A DNA stretch of 9,717 nucleotides from CAJQQY01 sp964352225 (GTDB lineage Bacteria; Bacteroidota; Bacteroidia; Chitinophagales; Saprospiraceae). This document shows positions 1 through 7,175 of this stretch, one piece after another. The DNA lies in NCBI GenBank assembly GCA_964352225.1, contig CAYGRM010000258.1, forward strand, positions 1 through 9,717, given 5' to 3'. Each line of letters begins with the position of its first letter. The first letter of the stretch is position 1. The position numbers and the translations under genes were made by a program. The notes below the pieces were generated by a model, which saw only the letters and a list, made by a program, of their open reading frames with translations, was not told the DNA's origin and ran no database searches.

Positions 1-89
1 AGAACCAATAACTCAATAACTATTTATAATTGACCAAATGAATTCATTTAGAACCCAAAATGAGGATTTTAAAAAATAATTAATTCCCA

Positions 90-608
90 ATGACTAACAA
101 AAATCAAGATCCACTTGACCTCCAAGAAGTTATTTCCTCCAAAGCAGAAATACCGACCTCTCCCCTCCAACATTTTTTACAAAACTTAGAAATTGTTCCG
201 TTAATCATTTTAGCCATTGGTTTAGGAATGAAATATAAGGGAATAGACTACTCAAGTGAAGTTTTAATTATTGGTGGGACTACTTCAGCCATTCTTTATT
301 TAGCTTTTTCTTGGGTGATGTTTCGGGTGGGAAAATATCAAACCTTAGAGGTGATTTTATCTATTCTTTGTGGGGTAGCGTTTGGGGTAGGAATTTTATC
401 CATACTTTTCAGATTGGAATCTTGGGAAATGAGTGAAGAGTTATTGAGTTGGGGAATTAAGGGAATGGTAGGGTTACTTTTTGTAAGTATTGGCTTATTT
501 GCATTTCATTTAAAAGACAAAAGAGCGAGTGTTTTTTATAGGAATGTAATTGCTAGATTGTTAATTTTCACAGTTTTGCTTTTATATTTCAGTCGATTAT
601 ATTTTTAA
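90..608 (+). CDS. Unrecognised five-helix integral membrane protein
   Basis: I do not recognise the family. The 172-residue product has a polar N-terminus of about 32 residues, then five hydrophobic stretches at roughly residues 33-50, 58-78, 85-107, 118-141 and 152-172, the last running almost to the C-terminus. Charged residues between helices (KYK, FRVGKY, LKDKR) suggest a compact inner-membrane protein with no sizeable soluble domain and no signal peptide. The ATG at 90 is the only good start; it has an AT-rich leader without Shine-Dalgarno site, usual in Bacteroidota. The gene converges on trkH, with only 28 bp between the two stops and no hairpin terminator visible there. A possible -7 element (TATAATTG, 25-32) lies upstream, but its -33 partner would fall at the window edge. 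That it is a real gene is fairly sure from length and regular hydrophobicity; its function is unknown. Confidence 0.75.
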   Translation: MTNKNQDPLDLQEVISSKAEIPTSPLQHFLQNLEIVPLIILAIGLGMKYKGIDYSSEVLIIGGTTSAILYLAFSWVMFRVGKYQTLEVILSILCGVAFGVGILSILFRLESWEMSEELLSWGIKGMVGLLFVSIGLFAFHLKDKRASVFYRNVIARLLIFTVLLLYFSRLYF

Positions 609-636
609 AGTAGCGATTTGCTTGAGTACCCTAATG

Positions 637-2097
637 CTAATTGGTTTTCCAAAAATATGGCGTAAACAAAATCAAAATCGTAAACAATTCCAACCTTCCC
701 AATAACATCAAAAAGGACAAAAACCATTTTCCTAAATCTGGAATATGAGCAAAATTATCTACCGGTCCTACTGCTCCAATTCCTGGTCCAACATTCCCAA
801 TAGCAGTCGCAACTGCTCCTAATGCAGTCGTTAAAGGTTGGTCATAATTTTTTAAAATCATTGCCATGATAATCGATCCTGAAAAGAAAATTCCCAAGTA
901 AATCAATAGGAAAACTAAGATGTGGGTCAATACTCTTGGTGCTACTAAATGACCATCTACTTTGGTTCTAATTAATGCCCGAGGGTGTAGTAATCTTTTG
1001 AATTCTAAAAAAGTATTTTTGATCAAAACTAAATGGCGAATGATTTTTATTCCTCCACTCGTTGATCCTGCACAGCCTCCAATAAATAATAAACAGAAAA
1101 ATACCAAAGTTAAACCTGGTGACCAAGAAGTATAATCAGCCGAAACAAAACCAGTAGTAGTAATAATCGAAACTATCTGAAAAGCAGAATCTCGAAATGA
1201 CTTTTCTAAGGGATTATCCGTAAAACTATACACTAAACCAGTAATCATTATTATCAAACTTAACACGACCAACAGGTACGTCTTAAATTCATCGCTATTC
1301 CAAACTTTTGCCAGTTTCCCCTTCAATCCGAAATAAATAATCGTGTAATTTGTTCCAGCCAAAAACATAAAAAAGGTCAATAGATACTGAATCACAGGAA
1401 CATCGTAATAAGCAATACTTGCATTTTTCGTCGAAAATCCTCCAGTCGCCATGGTGGTTAATCCATGATTGATAGAGTCATAAAAGTTCATTCCACAGAG
1501 GTATAGCAGGAAGGTGAGCAGGGCTGTTAAACCAACATAAATAAACCATAATCGTTTGGCAGTTTCCTTAATTCTAGGATGAATTTTATCAGAAGTTGGC
1601 CCAGGAGCTTCAGCAATAAAAAGTTCCACTCCACCAATTCCAAGCAGAGGAAACAATGCTACCGTCAAAACAATTATTCCCATTCCTCCAATCCATTGAG
1701 TTAGACTTCGCCAAAATAAAATCCCTTTGGGGACTGCTTCGATATCATTAATAACGGATGCTCCAGTTGTGGTTAAGCCAGATATACTTTCAAAAAAAGC
1801 ATTGGTAATATCAGGTAGAACTCCACTAAATAAATAAGGTAACATACTGACTATTCCCATGGACAACCATCCCAAGGAAACAATCAGATAGCCTTCTCTT
1901 TTTCCAATATTCTCTTGAGCATGATTAAAAAACCAAAGGGACACTCCTATCAAGCCAGTCACCAAAGCAGATGCTGAAAGTGCCAAGCTATCCTCGCTTC
2001 CAAAGTAAAAAGAAAAAGGTAGTGAACTCAACATTAAAGCACCCAACACCATCAGCAAAACCCCAATTACTTTTAATACTGCTCTAAACTTTATCAT
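637..2097 (-). CDS. trkH: TrkH/KtrB-family potassium uptake channel subunit
   Basis: This is the membrane pore subunit of a Trk-type potassium uptake system, working with the cytoplasmic TrkA gating protein encoded just upstream. The 486 residues match the usual TrkH length. The four pore loops of the SKT superfamily are all visible: TTTGAS at 109-114, TTMATGG at 214-220, ITTTGF at 312-317 and GNVGPG at 434-439, each with its selectivity-filter glycine. The intramembrane loop CAGSTSGGIK is at 342-351 and the conserved LGRLELFT at 466-473 closes the protein. Hydrophobic helices fill the rest, including two N-terminal helices (about 7-27 and 40-57) typical of TrkH rather than the shorter KtrB. 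The start codon shares one base with the trkA stop (TAATG), which implies translational coupling and roughly matched amounts of the two subunits. Whether transport is driven by protons or sodium cannot be read from the sequence. Confidence 0.96.
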   Translation of the reverse strand: MIKFRAVLKVIGVLLMVLGALMLSSLPFSFYFGSEDSLALSASALVTGLIGVSLWFFNHAQENIGKREGYLIVSLGWLSMGIVSMLPYLFSGVLPDITNAFFESISGLTTTGASVINDIEAVPKGILFWRSLTQWIGGMGIIVLTVALFPLLGIGGVELFIAEAPGPTSDKIHPRIKETAKRLWFIYVGLTALLTFLLYLCGMNFYDSINHGLTTMATGGFSTKNASIAYYDVPVIQYLLTFFMFLAGTNYTIIYFGLKGKLAKVWNSDEFKTYLLVVLSLIIMITGLVYSFTDNPLEKSFRDSAFQIVSIITTTGFVSADYTSWSPGLTLVFFCLLFIGGCAGSTSGGIKIIRHLVLIKNTFLEFKRLLHPRALIRTKVDGHLVAPRVLTHILVFLLIYLGIFFSGSIIMAMILKNYDQPLTTALGAVATAIGNVGPGIGAVGPVDNFAHIPDLGKWFLSFLMLLGRLELFTILILFTPYFWKTN

Positions 2098-3434
2098 TAT
2101 TTAAATATTTCTTCTACTTGATGGATAGCTTCAGGCAAGGCAAATACAATTACTTTATCATTTATTTCGAAAAGAAAATCTCCATTGGGAATAAAACTAT
2201 TTTCGCCTCGAACAACCCCTGCAATAATTGAATGACTTGGAAGGTGAAGATCACTAATACAATTTCGAAGCAGTCGATTTTTTTTATGAATTTCAAATTC
2301 AATCACTTCCGCTTCCACCCCATGCAAGCTTGCAATCGCCTCCACTTTCCCTTTTCTGACAAATCTGAAAATGTTATTTGCAGCGATTAATTTTTTATTG
2401 ATAATGGTATCAACTCCTATATTTTGAGAAATATGAGTGTAGTTTACATTATTAACCAAGGCAATGGTTTTGTACACATTCATATACTCAGCCATCAAAC
2501 TTGTAACAATATTTGTCTCATCATTTTCCGTCAAAGCAATGAAGGCATCCATTTGCTCCAATCCTTCTTCTTTCAAAATATCAACATTACTTGGATCAGC
2601 ATTAATGACTAAAGTATTATTGAGATTTTCTACAAATAACTTTGCTCGATCTTTATCCTTAACTATAACTGAAACAGAATATTTATCCTGAATTAATTGG
2701 GCAGTACGAAAAGCAAGGGAAGTTCCTCCTGCTATCATTACTTTTTTAATAGGTTTCAATTGCTTACCCACAAATTGTAAAACTGCGTCCATCGACTCTG
2801 CAACAGCTGCAACATATAAATGATCTCCTTTTAATAATTTGGTAGAACTACGCGGAATGATCGTTTCATGACCTCTTAATAAAGCAATTCCTCGAAAGGT
2901 AAAATCATTAGATTCATCAATTTCTTGAATCGTTTTATTAATAAGTGGGCAAGTCGTATCTAAGGTAAATCCAACGATAGAAATACTGCCATCTTCAAAT
3001 TCGAAAACATCCGTAAACGAACCTCGTTGCAGCAATCGCTCAATTTCCTGAGCAGCTAATATTTGCGGAGAAATAAGCACATCAACACCTAGTTTCTTAA
3101 AATTTTCCTTCTGCTGAGCCTCAAAATATTCAGGGTTATTAACTCTGGCTATCGTTTTTTTCGCTCCTCTTTGCTTGGCCATAATTGCCAAAAGCAGGTT
3201 GGTAGATCCAGAAGTCGTGACCGCTAAAAACAAGTCTGTCTTAGCTATTTTGGCATCTTCCAAGACGTGAATAGATGCTGCATCCCCTAAAATCGTCATC
3301 ACATCTAAGTGTGTAGAAACATGATCTAATACCTCTGCATCAGTATCAATCAAGGTGATATCTTGATTTTCTCGAGCTAATAATTCGGCTAAATGGAATC
3401 CAACAGCGCCTGCTCCTGCTATGATAATCTTCAT
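2097..3434 (-). CDS. trkA: TrkA, NAD-binding RCK regulator of potassium uptake
   Basis: TrkA is a peripheral cytoplasmic protein that gates TrkH in response to bound nucleotides. The 445 residues hold two tandem RCK_N/RCK_C units, the full-length TrkA layout. Unit 1 begins with IIIAGAGAVG (GxGxxG at 7-12) and an acidic residue D30 at the end of beta-2, as expected for NAD(H) binding; its RCK_C lies around 140-220. Unit 2 begins at about 230 with VMIAGGTSLA, where the third and sixth positions of the glycine motif are T and A, so this site looks degenerate; it continues with DPSNVDILKEEG and LTENDETNIV, with a final RCK_C from about 365. The gene is first in the operon with trkH. A plausible promoter sits at 3556-3588 on the same strand, giving a leader of about 115 nt. 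No frameshift or truncation is seen. Confidence 0.96.
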   Translation of the reverse strand: MKIIIAGAGAVGFHLAELLARENQDITLIDTDAEVLDHVSTHLDVMTILGDAASIHVLEDAKIAKTDLFLAVTTSGSTNLLLAIMAKQRGAKKTIARVNNPEYFEAQQKENFKKLGVDVLISPQILAAQEIERLLQRGSFTDVFEFEDGSISIVGFTLDTTCPLINKTIQEIDESNDFTFRGIALLRGHETIIPRSSTKLLKGDHLYVAAVAESMDAVLQFVGKQLKPIKKVMIAGGTSLAFRTAQLIQDKYSVSVIVKDKDRAKLFVENLNNTLVINADPSNVDILKEEGLEQMDAFIALTENDETNIVTSLMAEYMNVYKTIALVNNVNYTHISQNIGVDTIINKKLIAANNIFRFVRKGKVEAIASLHGVEAEVIEFEIHKKNRLLRNCISDLHLPSHSIIAGVVRGENSFIPNGDFLFEINDKVIVFALPEAIHQVEEIFK

Positions 3435-3532
3435 GAACTTTTTTTAATATAAAAAACTGCACCTCTAAAATCCACAAACCACTAATAATCAATTACTTAC
3501 ATGTATTCGAAGTGAAAACTTTAACTAATTAT

Positions 3533-3552
3533 TTCTATTTTTTAAAATAGAA
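3533..3552. repeat. Perfect AT-rich palindrome near the predicted trkA transcription start
   Basis: TTCTATTTT (3533-3541) and AAAATAGAA (3544-3552) are exact 9-bp reverse complements separated by TT. The site lies just downstream of the predicted trkA -7 box in the trkA/bestrophin divergent spacer, a position where a dimeric regulator could block or adjust trk transcription. The rest of the 267-bp spacer (3435-3701) is AT-rich with homopolymer runs and shows no other clear element; for the bestrophin gene only imperfect -7 matches such as AATATTTG (3668-3675) are present. Such AT palindromes can arise by chance. Confidence 0.4.
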
Positions 3553-3555
3553 GTG

Positions 3556-3588
3556 CAAAATTAAACAAATACCTAGTTCCATATTCAA
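3556..3588 (-). promoter_or_regulatory. Probable trkA-trkH promoter (Bacteroidota type)
   Basis: Read on the minus strand, TTG at 3588-3586 is followed after 22 bp by TAATTTTG at 3563-3556, which fits the Bacteroidota -33 (TTG) and -7 (TAnnTTTG) consensus, with spacing at the long end. Transcription would begin near 3550, about 115 nt before the trkA ATG and inside the palindrome at 3533-3552. The call rests on consensus match only. Confidence 0.4.
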
Positions 3589-3701
3589 TTTTTAACATAA
3601 AAAACTACTGCTAGAGGTCAATTTCAAGGATCAACATATTAAACTTTAATAGTTCCTATTTTTTTTTAATATTTGATTTTTGAAATTAACCACAATTCAA
3701 T

Positions 3702-4742
3702 ATGTATATCAATAAGAATTTTTCATTCCGAGATATTTTACGTTTTAGCGGAGGGCATTTAGTTTGGTTAACCCTTTGGTCTACTTTTGTTGCTGTATTT
3801 TATGAATTCTTTCATTGGGAATTTTTACATATTCCTTGGCTTCCACTTTCGGTAATTGGTACTGCAGTCGCATTTTATGTTGGTTTTAAAAATAATAGTG
3901 CCTATGATAGATTATGGGAAGCTCGAAAAATTTGGGGAGCGATTATCAACAGTAGTCGAATGTGGGGAAGCAACGTCAAAGCATACATCAGTAATCAATT
4001 TTCGGAAAAAGAGTATTCAAAAGAGGAGCTTGCTAAGATTCATAAAAAATTAATGTACCGTCATATCGCTTGGTTATATGCCCTGAGAAGTCAATTATTG
4101 ATTCCCACACCTTGGGAACACATTAATCAAAATAAGCATGTCAGAAGGGCGACTGAAAAACGAATGAAACGATATGGTCAAGGTCTAAGTAATTATGATG
4201 GGGTAACTGAAAAAGTACTGGAGGCATTTCTTCCCCAAGAAGAAGTTTCTCGTCTTATTGATTTTAAAAATACCGCTACCCAAATTATCGATCAACAATC
4301 GCAAGATCTACAACATCTTCGAAAATTAGATTTGATTGATGATTTTCGACATATGGAATTGCAAAAATTATTGAATGATTTTTATACCCACCAAGGTAAG
4401 TGTGAGCGAATTAAAAAATTCCCTTTGCCTCGCCAATATGGTAGTATGAGCTTTTATTTTGTTGGGATTTTTATTTTCCTTTTACCATTAGGCATGGTTT
4501 CAGAATTTCATAAATTAGGAGAGTTTGGAGCTTGGGCTTCTATTCCATTTACGATATTAGTTGGTTGGGTTTATTTGATGATGGAGTTGATTGGTGATTA
4601 TTCTGAAAATCCATTTGAAGGTTTAGGCAATGATATTCCAATGTTGTCACTTTGTCGAGTGATTGAAGTTGACTTGATGCAAATGCTAGGCGAGACAGAA
4701 ATCCCGCCGGCGATAGAGGCGCAGAATGGGGTTTTGATGTGA
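3702..4742 (+). CDS. Bestrophin-family (UPF0187) membrane channel
   Basis: Bacterial bestrophins are homopentameric membrane channels; characterised members conduct either anions or, in KpBest, cations. The 346-residue protein shows the family marks in order: a first helix at about 17-36, a second at 46-61, then GFKNNSAYDRLWEARKIWG at 61-79, a soluble helical middle section (about 95-240), CERIKKFPLP at 234-243, two more helices at about 247-267 and 276-296, and the C-terminal IGDYSENPFEGLGNDIP at 297-313. The ENPF and NDIP pieces correspond to the region that in animal bestrophins forms the calcium clasp. The length is slightly above the common ~300 residues of bacterial members, the extra falling in the middle helical region. 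It is transcribed divergently from trkA-trkH, so a part in balancing charge or osmotic strength during potassium uptake is plausible, but this is inference. Ion selectivity is not readable here. Confidence 0.92.
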   Translation: MYINKNFSFRDILRFSGGHLVWLTLWSTFVAVFYEFFHWEFLHIPWLPLSVIGTAVAFYVGFKNNSAYDRLWEARKIWGAIINSSRMWGSNVKAYISNQFSEKEYSKEELAKIHKKLMYRHIAWLYALRSQLLIPTPWEHINQNKHVRRATEKRMKRYGQGLSNYDGVTEKVLEAFLPQEEVSRLIDFKNTATQIIDQQSQDLQHLRKLDLIDDFRHMELQKLLNDFYTHQGKCERIKKFPLPRQYGSMSFYFVGIFIFLLPLGMVSEFHKLGEFGAWASIPFTILVGWVYLMMELIGDYSENPFEGLGNDIPMLSLCRVIEVDLMQMLGETEIPPAIEAQNGVLM

Positions 4743-4764
4743 TGTTTTTTAATCTCGATATATT

Positions 4765-4807
4765 AAAAAAAAAGCGAAGCTTCTTCTCGAAGCCTCGCTT
4801 TTTTTTT
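4765..4807. terminator. Bidirectional intrinsic terminator between bestrophin and ilvE
   Basis: Nine A residues (4765-4773) and nine T residues (4799-4807) flank a hairpin with stem arms at about 4773-4783 and 4789-4799 and the loop TTCTC. One stem position (A4778 opposite C4794) is mismatched in the plus-strand RNA but becomes a G-U pair in the minus-strand RNA, so the structure is fully paired for the ilvE transcript and slightly weaker for the bestrophin transcript. It lies between two convergent stops at 4742 and 4827. Confidence 0.9.
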
Positions 4808-4826
4808 CCAAAACTTAATGTTGAAA

Positions 4827-5906
4827 TTAAACTTTTACTGTTTCTCTTTTCACAGGAATCACCCAACCAAATTTATCTTTCACTTCTCCACTTCGGATTC
4901 CGTTAATTGTATTTTTCAACATATGCGCAATTTTATGTGTTTCAATTGGAGGCATTTTCATATCCACTCCATCGTATGAAATCAATTCCACATTCGAAAT
5001 AACTGCTGCTGTCCCTGCACCAAATACCTCATTCAAGCGCCCCTCTTTATGAGCCTCTACTAATTCATGAATACTCACTAATCGTTCTTCAACTTCGATT
5101 CCTTGATCTTTCAAAATATGAATAATCATTTTTCGAGTAATCCCTTTCAGAATAGTTCCAGTCGTAGCAGGAGTCACCACTTTTCCGTCAATCACGAAAA
5201 AGATATTCATAGTTCCTACCTCTTGCACATATTTAAATTCTTTAGCATCCAACCATAAAACTTGGTCGTAACCTTTTTGCATAGCTAATTTCGCAGGGTA
5301 CAAAGATGCTGCATAATTTCCAGCAGTTTTTGCCTCTCCTACTCCACCATGTGCTGCTCTGATATAGTGAGTATCAGCAAATAACTTTACAGGTTTTGGA
5401 TAGTAAGGACCAACTGGGCCATTAATGATCAAAAATTTATACGTCTCAGAAACGGCTACTCCTAATTTGGCATCCATCGCAAACATTACAGGTCGAATAT
5501 AAAGTGCACTTCCTGCTTTCTGAGGAATCCATCCACTATCTAATCCAACTAGTTCATGCAATGCTTGTAGGAATAAATCTTCAGGAAAATTAGGCATACA
5601 CATTCTATCCGCTGAAGCATTCAATCTACGTACATGCAATTCCGGCCTTAATAATGCAGGAGTACCGTCGTTCATTTTTGAGGCTTTCATCCCTTCAAAA
5701 ATGGATTGTCCATAATGTAAGGCCAAATTGACGGGACTTAACTCTAATGGAGCGAAAGGAATAATTTGTAAGTTCGTCCATTCTCCATTGATGTAATCAG
5801 CAGAAAACATATGATCAGAGAACATTTTTCCAAATGGAATATTGTCAAAATCAATTTCAGAAAGACGAGATTTGTTAACTTTGGTGGTTTCTATTTTATA
5901 GTTCAT
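4827..5906 (-). CDS. ilvE: Branched-chain amino acid aminotransferase (class IV, BCAT group II)
   Basis: This cytoplasmic PLP enzyme moves the amino group between glutamate and the 2-oxo acids of leucine, isoleucine and valine, the last step of their synthesis and the first of their breakdown. At 359 residues it has the length of the larger BCAT group (eukaryotic-type and many Bacteroidota enzymes) rather than the ~310 residues of E. coli IlvE. Visible marks are HYGQSIFEGMKA at 64-75, the substrate-site arginines in LRPELHVRRLNASADRM (86-102), the PLP lysine K193 in EAKTAGNYAAS, the cofactor glutamate E229 in QEVGTMNIFFV, and the phosphate-binding FGAGTAAVIS at 295-304. The ATG at 5906 fits the family N-terminus. 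A -7-like TATTTTTG lies 20 bp upstream (5934-5927) without a clear -33 partner, which would give a very short leader. The gene stands alone, with no other ilv or leu gene in view. Confidence 0.95.
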   Translation of the reverse strand: MNYKIETTKVNKSRLSEIDFDNIPFGKMFSDHMFSADYINGEWTNLQIIPFAPLELSPVNLALHYGQSIFEGMKASKMNDGTPALLRPELHVRRLNASADRMCMPNFPEDLFLQALHELVGLDSGWIPQKAGSALYIRPVMFAMDAKLGVAVSETYKFLIINGPVGPYYPKPVKLFADTHYIRAAHGGVGEAKTAGNYAASLYPAKLAMQKGYDQVLWLDAKEFKYVQEVGTMNIFFVIDGKVVTPATTGTILKGITRKMIIHILKDQGIEVEERLVSIHELVEAHKEGRLNEVFGAGTAAVISNVELISYDGVDMKMPPIETHKIAHMLKNTINGIRSGEVKDKFGWVIPVKRETVKV

Positions 5907-6013
5907 AATTTAAACTGGTTTTTTTTCAAAAATAATTAAAAACATCCACTTTTTCTAGTGTTTTTGATTAAAATACAAATTTTTATTCTTTATTGTGTAA
6001 AAAAATAACTCTT

Positions 6014-6487
6014 ATGGGAAATGATATTTCGCAAAGCTCATTTTTTGATTTCTCCGTAGTTCCTCTAAAAGAGCCTCGGGAGATCCTCGAAAAATGTATC
6101 GGAAGCAACCAAAAAAAGCTTCTCGTCGTCTTTGATGAGAATGATGAAAGTGAAGAACGTTTAGAGTTTTTAAAAAAAATTCTAGCTGCTGCAAAATTCG
6201 AAATAAACGAAGATATTCTTCTTTTAAAGGTAACTCCAAAAACGACTTTTAGTTTCATTGCACTACGTACAAAAATAAAACAAACTCATCCTTCTCACGG
6301 CATTGACAATTTATTAGTTTTTGGTTTTGAGCCAAAGCATTTTGGTTTAAATCTCGAAGTACAAAAATATGTCCCACTTCATTTTTATGACTGTGGATTT
6401 TTGTTTGCTGATGGGTTGTCGATAATTGAAAATGATAAGGCGTTGAAAGGGGCACTTTGGGGAGGGATGAAGGAACTCTTTTTGTAA
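6014..6487 (+). CDS. Small alpha/beta protein, possibly a psi-like (HolD-like) DNA polymerase III subunit
   Basis: The 157-residue product starts at the ATG at 6014; an in-frame TTG at 5993 would add seven residues but is a weaker choice. No signal peptide or membrane helix is seen, so it is probably cytoplasmic. The pattern is alpha/beta: a strand LLVVF at 36-40 followed by an acidic turn DENDESEE, a helix to about residue 60, strand ILLLKV at 68-73, strand NLLVFGF at 99-105, and a closing segment ADGLSIIENDKALKGALWGGMKELF at 132-156. That last segment recalls the end of E. coli HolD, where a strand plus SPALTDL is followed by a helix with ARAALWQQI; the earlier strand order also fits. Psi normally links the clamp loader to SSB through chi. 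The identification is my inference from recall, not a search; the gene is otherwise hypothetical. It is divergent from ilvE and 112 bp upstream of rdgB on the same strand. Confidence 0.7.
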   Translation: MGNDISQSSFFDFSVVPLKEPREILEKCIGSNQKKLLVVFDENDESEERLEFLKKILAAAKFEINEDILLLKVTPKTTFSFIALRTKIKQTHPSHGIDNLLVFGFEPKHFGLNLEVQKYVPLHFYDCGFLFADGLSIIENDKALKGALWGGMKELFL

Positions 6488-6490
6488 TTT

Positions 6491-6584
6491 TTTTTTGCCA
6501 CAGACTTTTAATTTAACTTTTCGCTGACAAGATTTAGGCCGTGTAAAGTGTTAATAAAAGTCAGTTAAAGTCCGTAGCAAAAAA
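6491..6584. repeat. Imperfect inverted repeat filling the psi-like/rdgB spacer
   Basis: The outer arms 6491-6508 and 6567-6584 pair at 16 of 18 positions. Both mismatches (C6499/A6576 and A6502/C6573) become G-U pairs in RNA of the minus strand, so a minus-strand transcript would be fully paired. A nested pair, CTGAC near 6524-6528 and GTCAG at 6560-6564, could form an inner hairpin. The repeat starts four bases after the preceding stop and ends 15 bases before the rdgB ATG. The outer T and A tracts give it a terminator-like look, but T lies on the left and A on the right, the wrong order for an intrinsic terminator. Confidence 0.7.
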
Positions 6585-6599
6585 TCACTAACTCAAATC

Positions 6600-7175
6600 A
6601 TGAAAAAAATAGTATTTGCCACAGGCAATCCAAATAAAATAAAAGAAGTAAAAGAACTTCTCAATGACCAGTTTGAAATCATCGGACTCAAAGACATCGG
6701 TTGTCACGAAGATATTCCTGAGACTCAACCGACCATTGAAGGCAACGCTCTGCAAAAAGCCAGATACGTAGTCGATAATTATAAAGTCAATTGCTTTGCA
6801 GAGGACACCGGTTTGGAAATCGAAAGTTTGAACATGGAACCTGGAGTTTACTCTGCTCGCTATGCAGGGGAACAACGAAATTCAGAGGACAATATGAACT
6901 TGGTTTTGGAAAAATTAAAAAACCAAGACAATCGAAACGCAAGATTTAAAACGGTCATCGCACTAATTATTGACGGCGAAGAATTTACCTTCGAAGGAAT
7001 TGTCAATGGAAAAATTGCTTTTGAAAAAACAGGTGAAGGAGGTTTTGGCTACGATCCCATTTTTTTACCTGAAGATCAAAAAATCAGTTTCGCAGAGATG
7101 GGAAGCGTTGAAAAAAATAAAATTAGCCATCGAGGACGTGCAGTTCGCAAACTAATTGAATGGCTTGATGTTTAG
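6600..7175 (+). CDS. rdgB: dITP/XTP pyrophosphatase (non-canonical purine NTP hydrolase, RdgB/HAM1)
   Basis: RdgB is a cytoplasmic homodimer that hydrolyses dITP, ITP and XTP to the monophosphates and pyrophosphate, keeping deaminated purines out of DNA and RNA. The 191 residues match the usual family length of about 190-200. The family marks are all present: FATGNPNKIKEV at 6-17 (triphosphate-binding TGN and lysine K13), the catalytic aspartate D69 in FAEDTGLE, GVYSARYAG at 82-90, GEGGFGYDPIFLP at 145-157 (base recognition) and ISHRGRA at 175-181. The ATG at 6600 gives the expected MKKIVFATGN beginning. The gene sits between two palindromic elements; its TAG stop lies inside the left end of the downstream one (7172-7317), so the element supplies or overlaps the end of the reading frame. 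The preceding psi-like gene may be co-transcribed, though a repeat separates them. Confidence 0.97.
   Translation: MKKIVFATGNPNKIKEVKELLNDQFEIIGLKDIGCHEDIPETQPTIEGNALQKARYVVDNYKVNCFAEDTGLEIESLNMEPGVYSARYAGEQRNSEDNMNLVLEKLKNQDNRNARFKTVIALIIDGEEFTFEGIVNGKIAFEKTGEGGFGYDPIFLPEDQKISFAEMGSVEKNKISHRGRAVRKLIEWLDV

Noticed and set aside
1..89. Tail of an upstream gene or a short leader peptide (ATG at 60)
   Set aside because: The frames before position 90 close after at most about ten codons and show no recognisable protein end; it cannot be supported from this window.
2424..2691. Two plus-strand open frames (62 and 75 codons) inside trkA
   Set aside because: They lie antisense to the second RCK domain of a clearly coding gene and have no features of their own.
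4549..4866. Minus-strand 105-codon open frame across the bestrophin 3' end and the terminator
   Set aside because: It runs through the terminator hairpin, overlaps two well-supported genes and has no protein-like features; the lysine-rich stretch is the translated poly-A/T tract.
5993..6013. TTG start adding seven residues to the psi-like protein
   Set aside because: The ATG at 6014 is a standard start and the extra residues CKKITL add no structure; TTG starts are rare in this phylum.
5983..6258. Minus-strand open frames (91 and 75 codons) inside the psi-like gene
   Set aside because: They are antisense shadows; the plus frame has the regular alpha/beta pattern and the better start.
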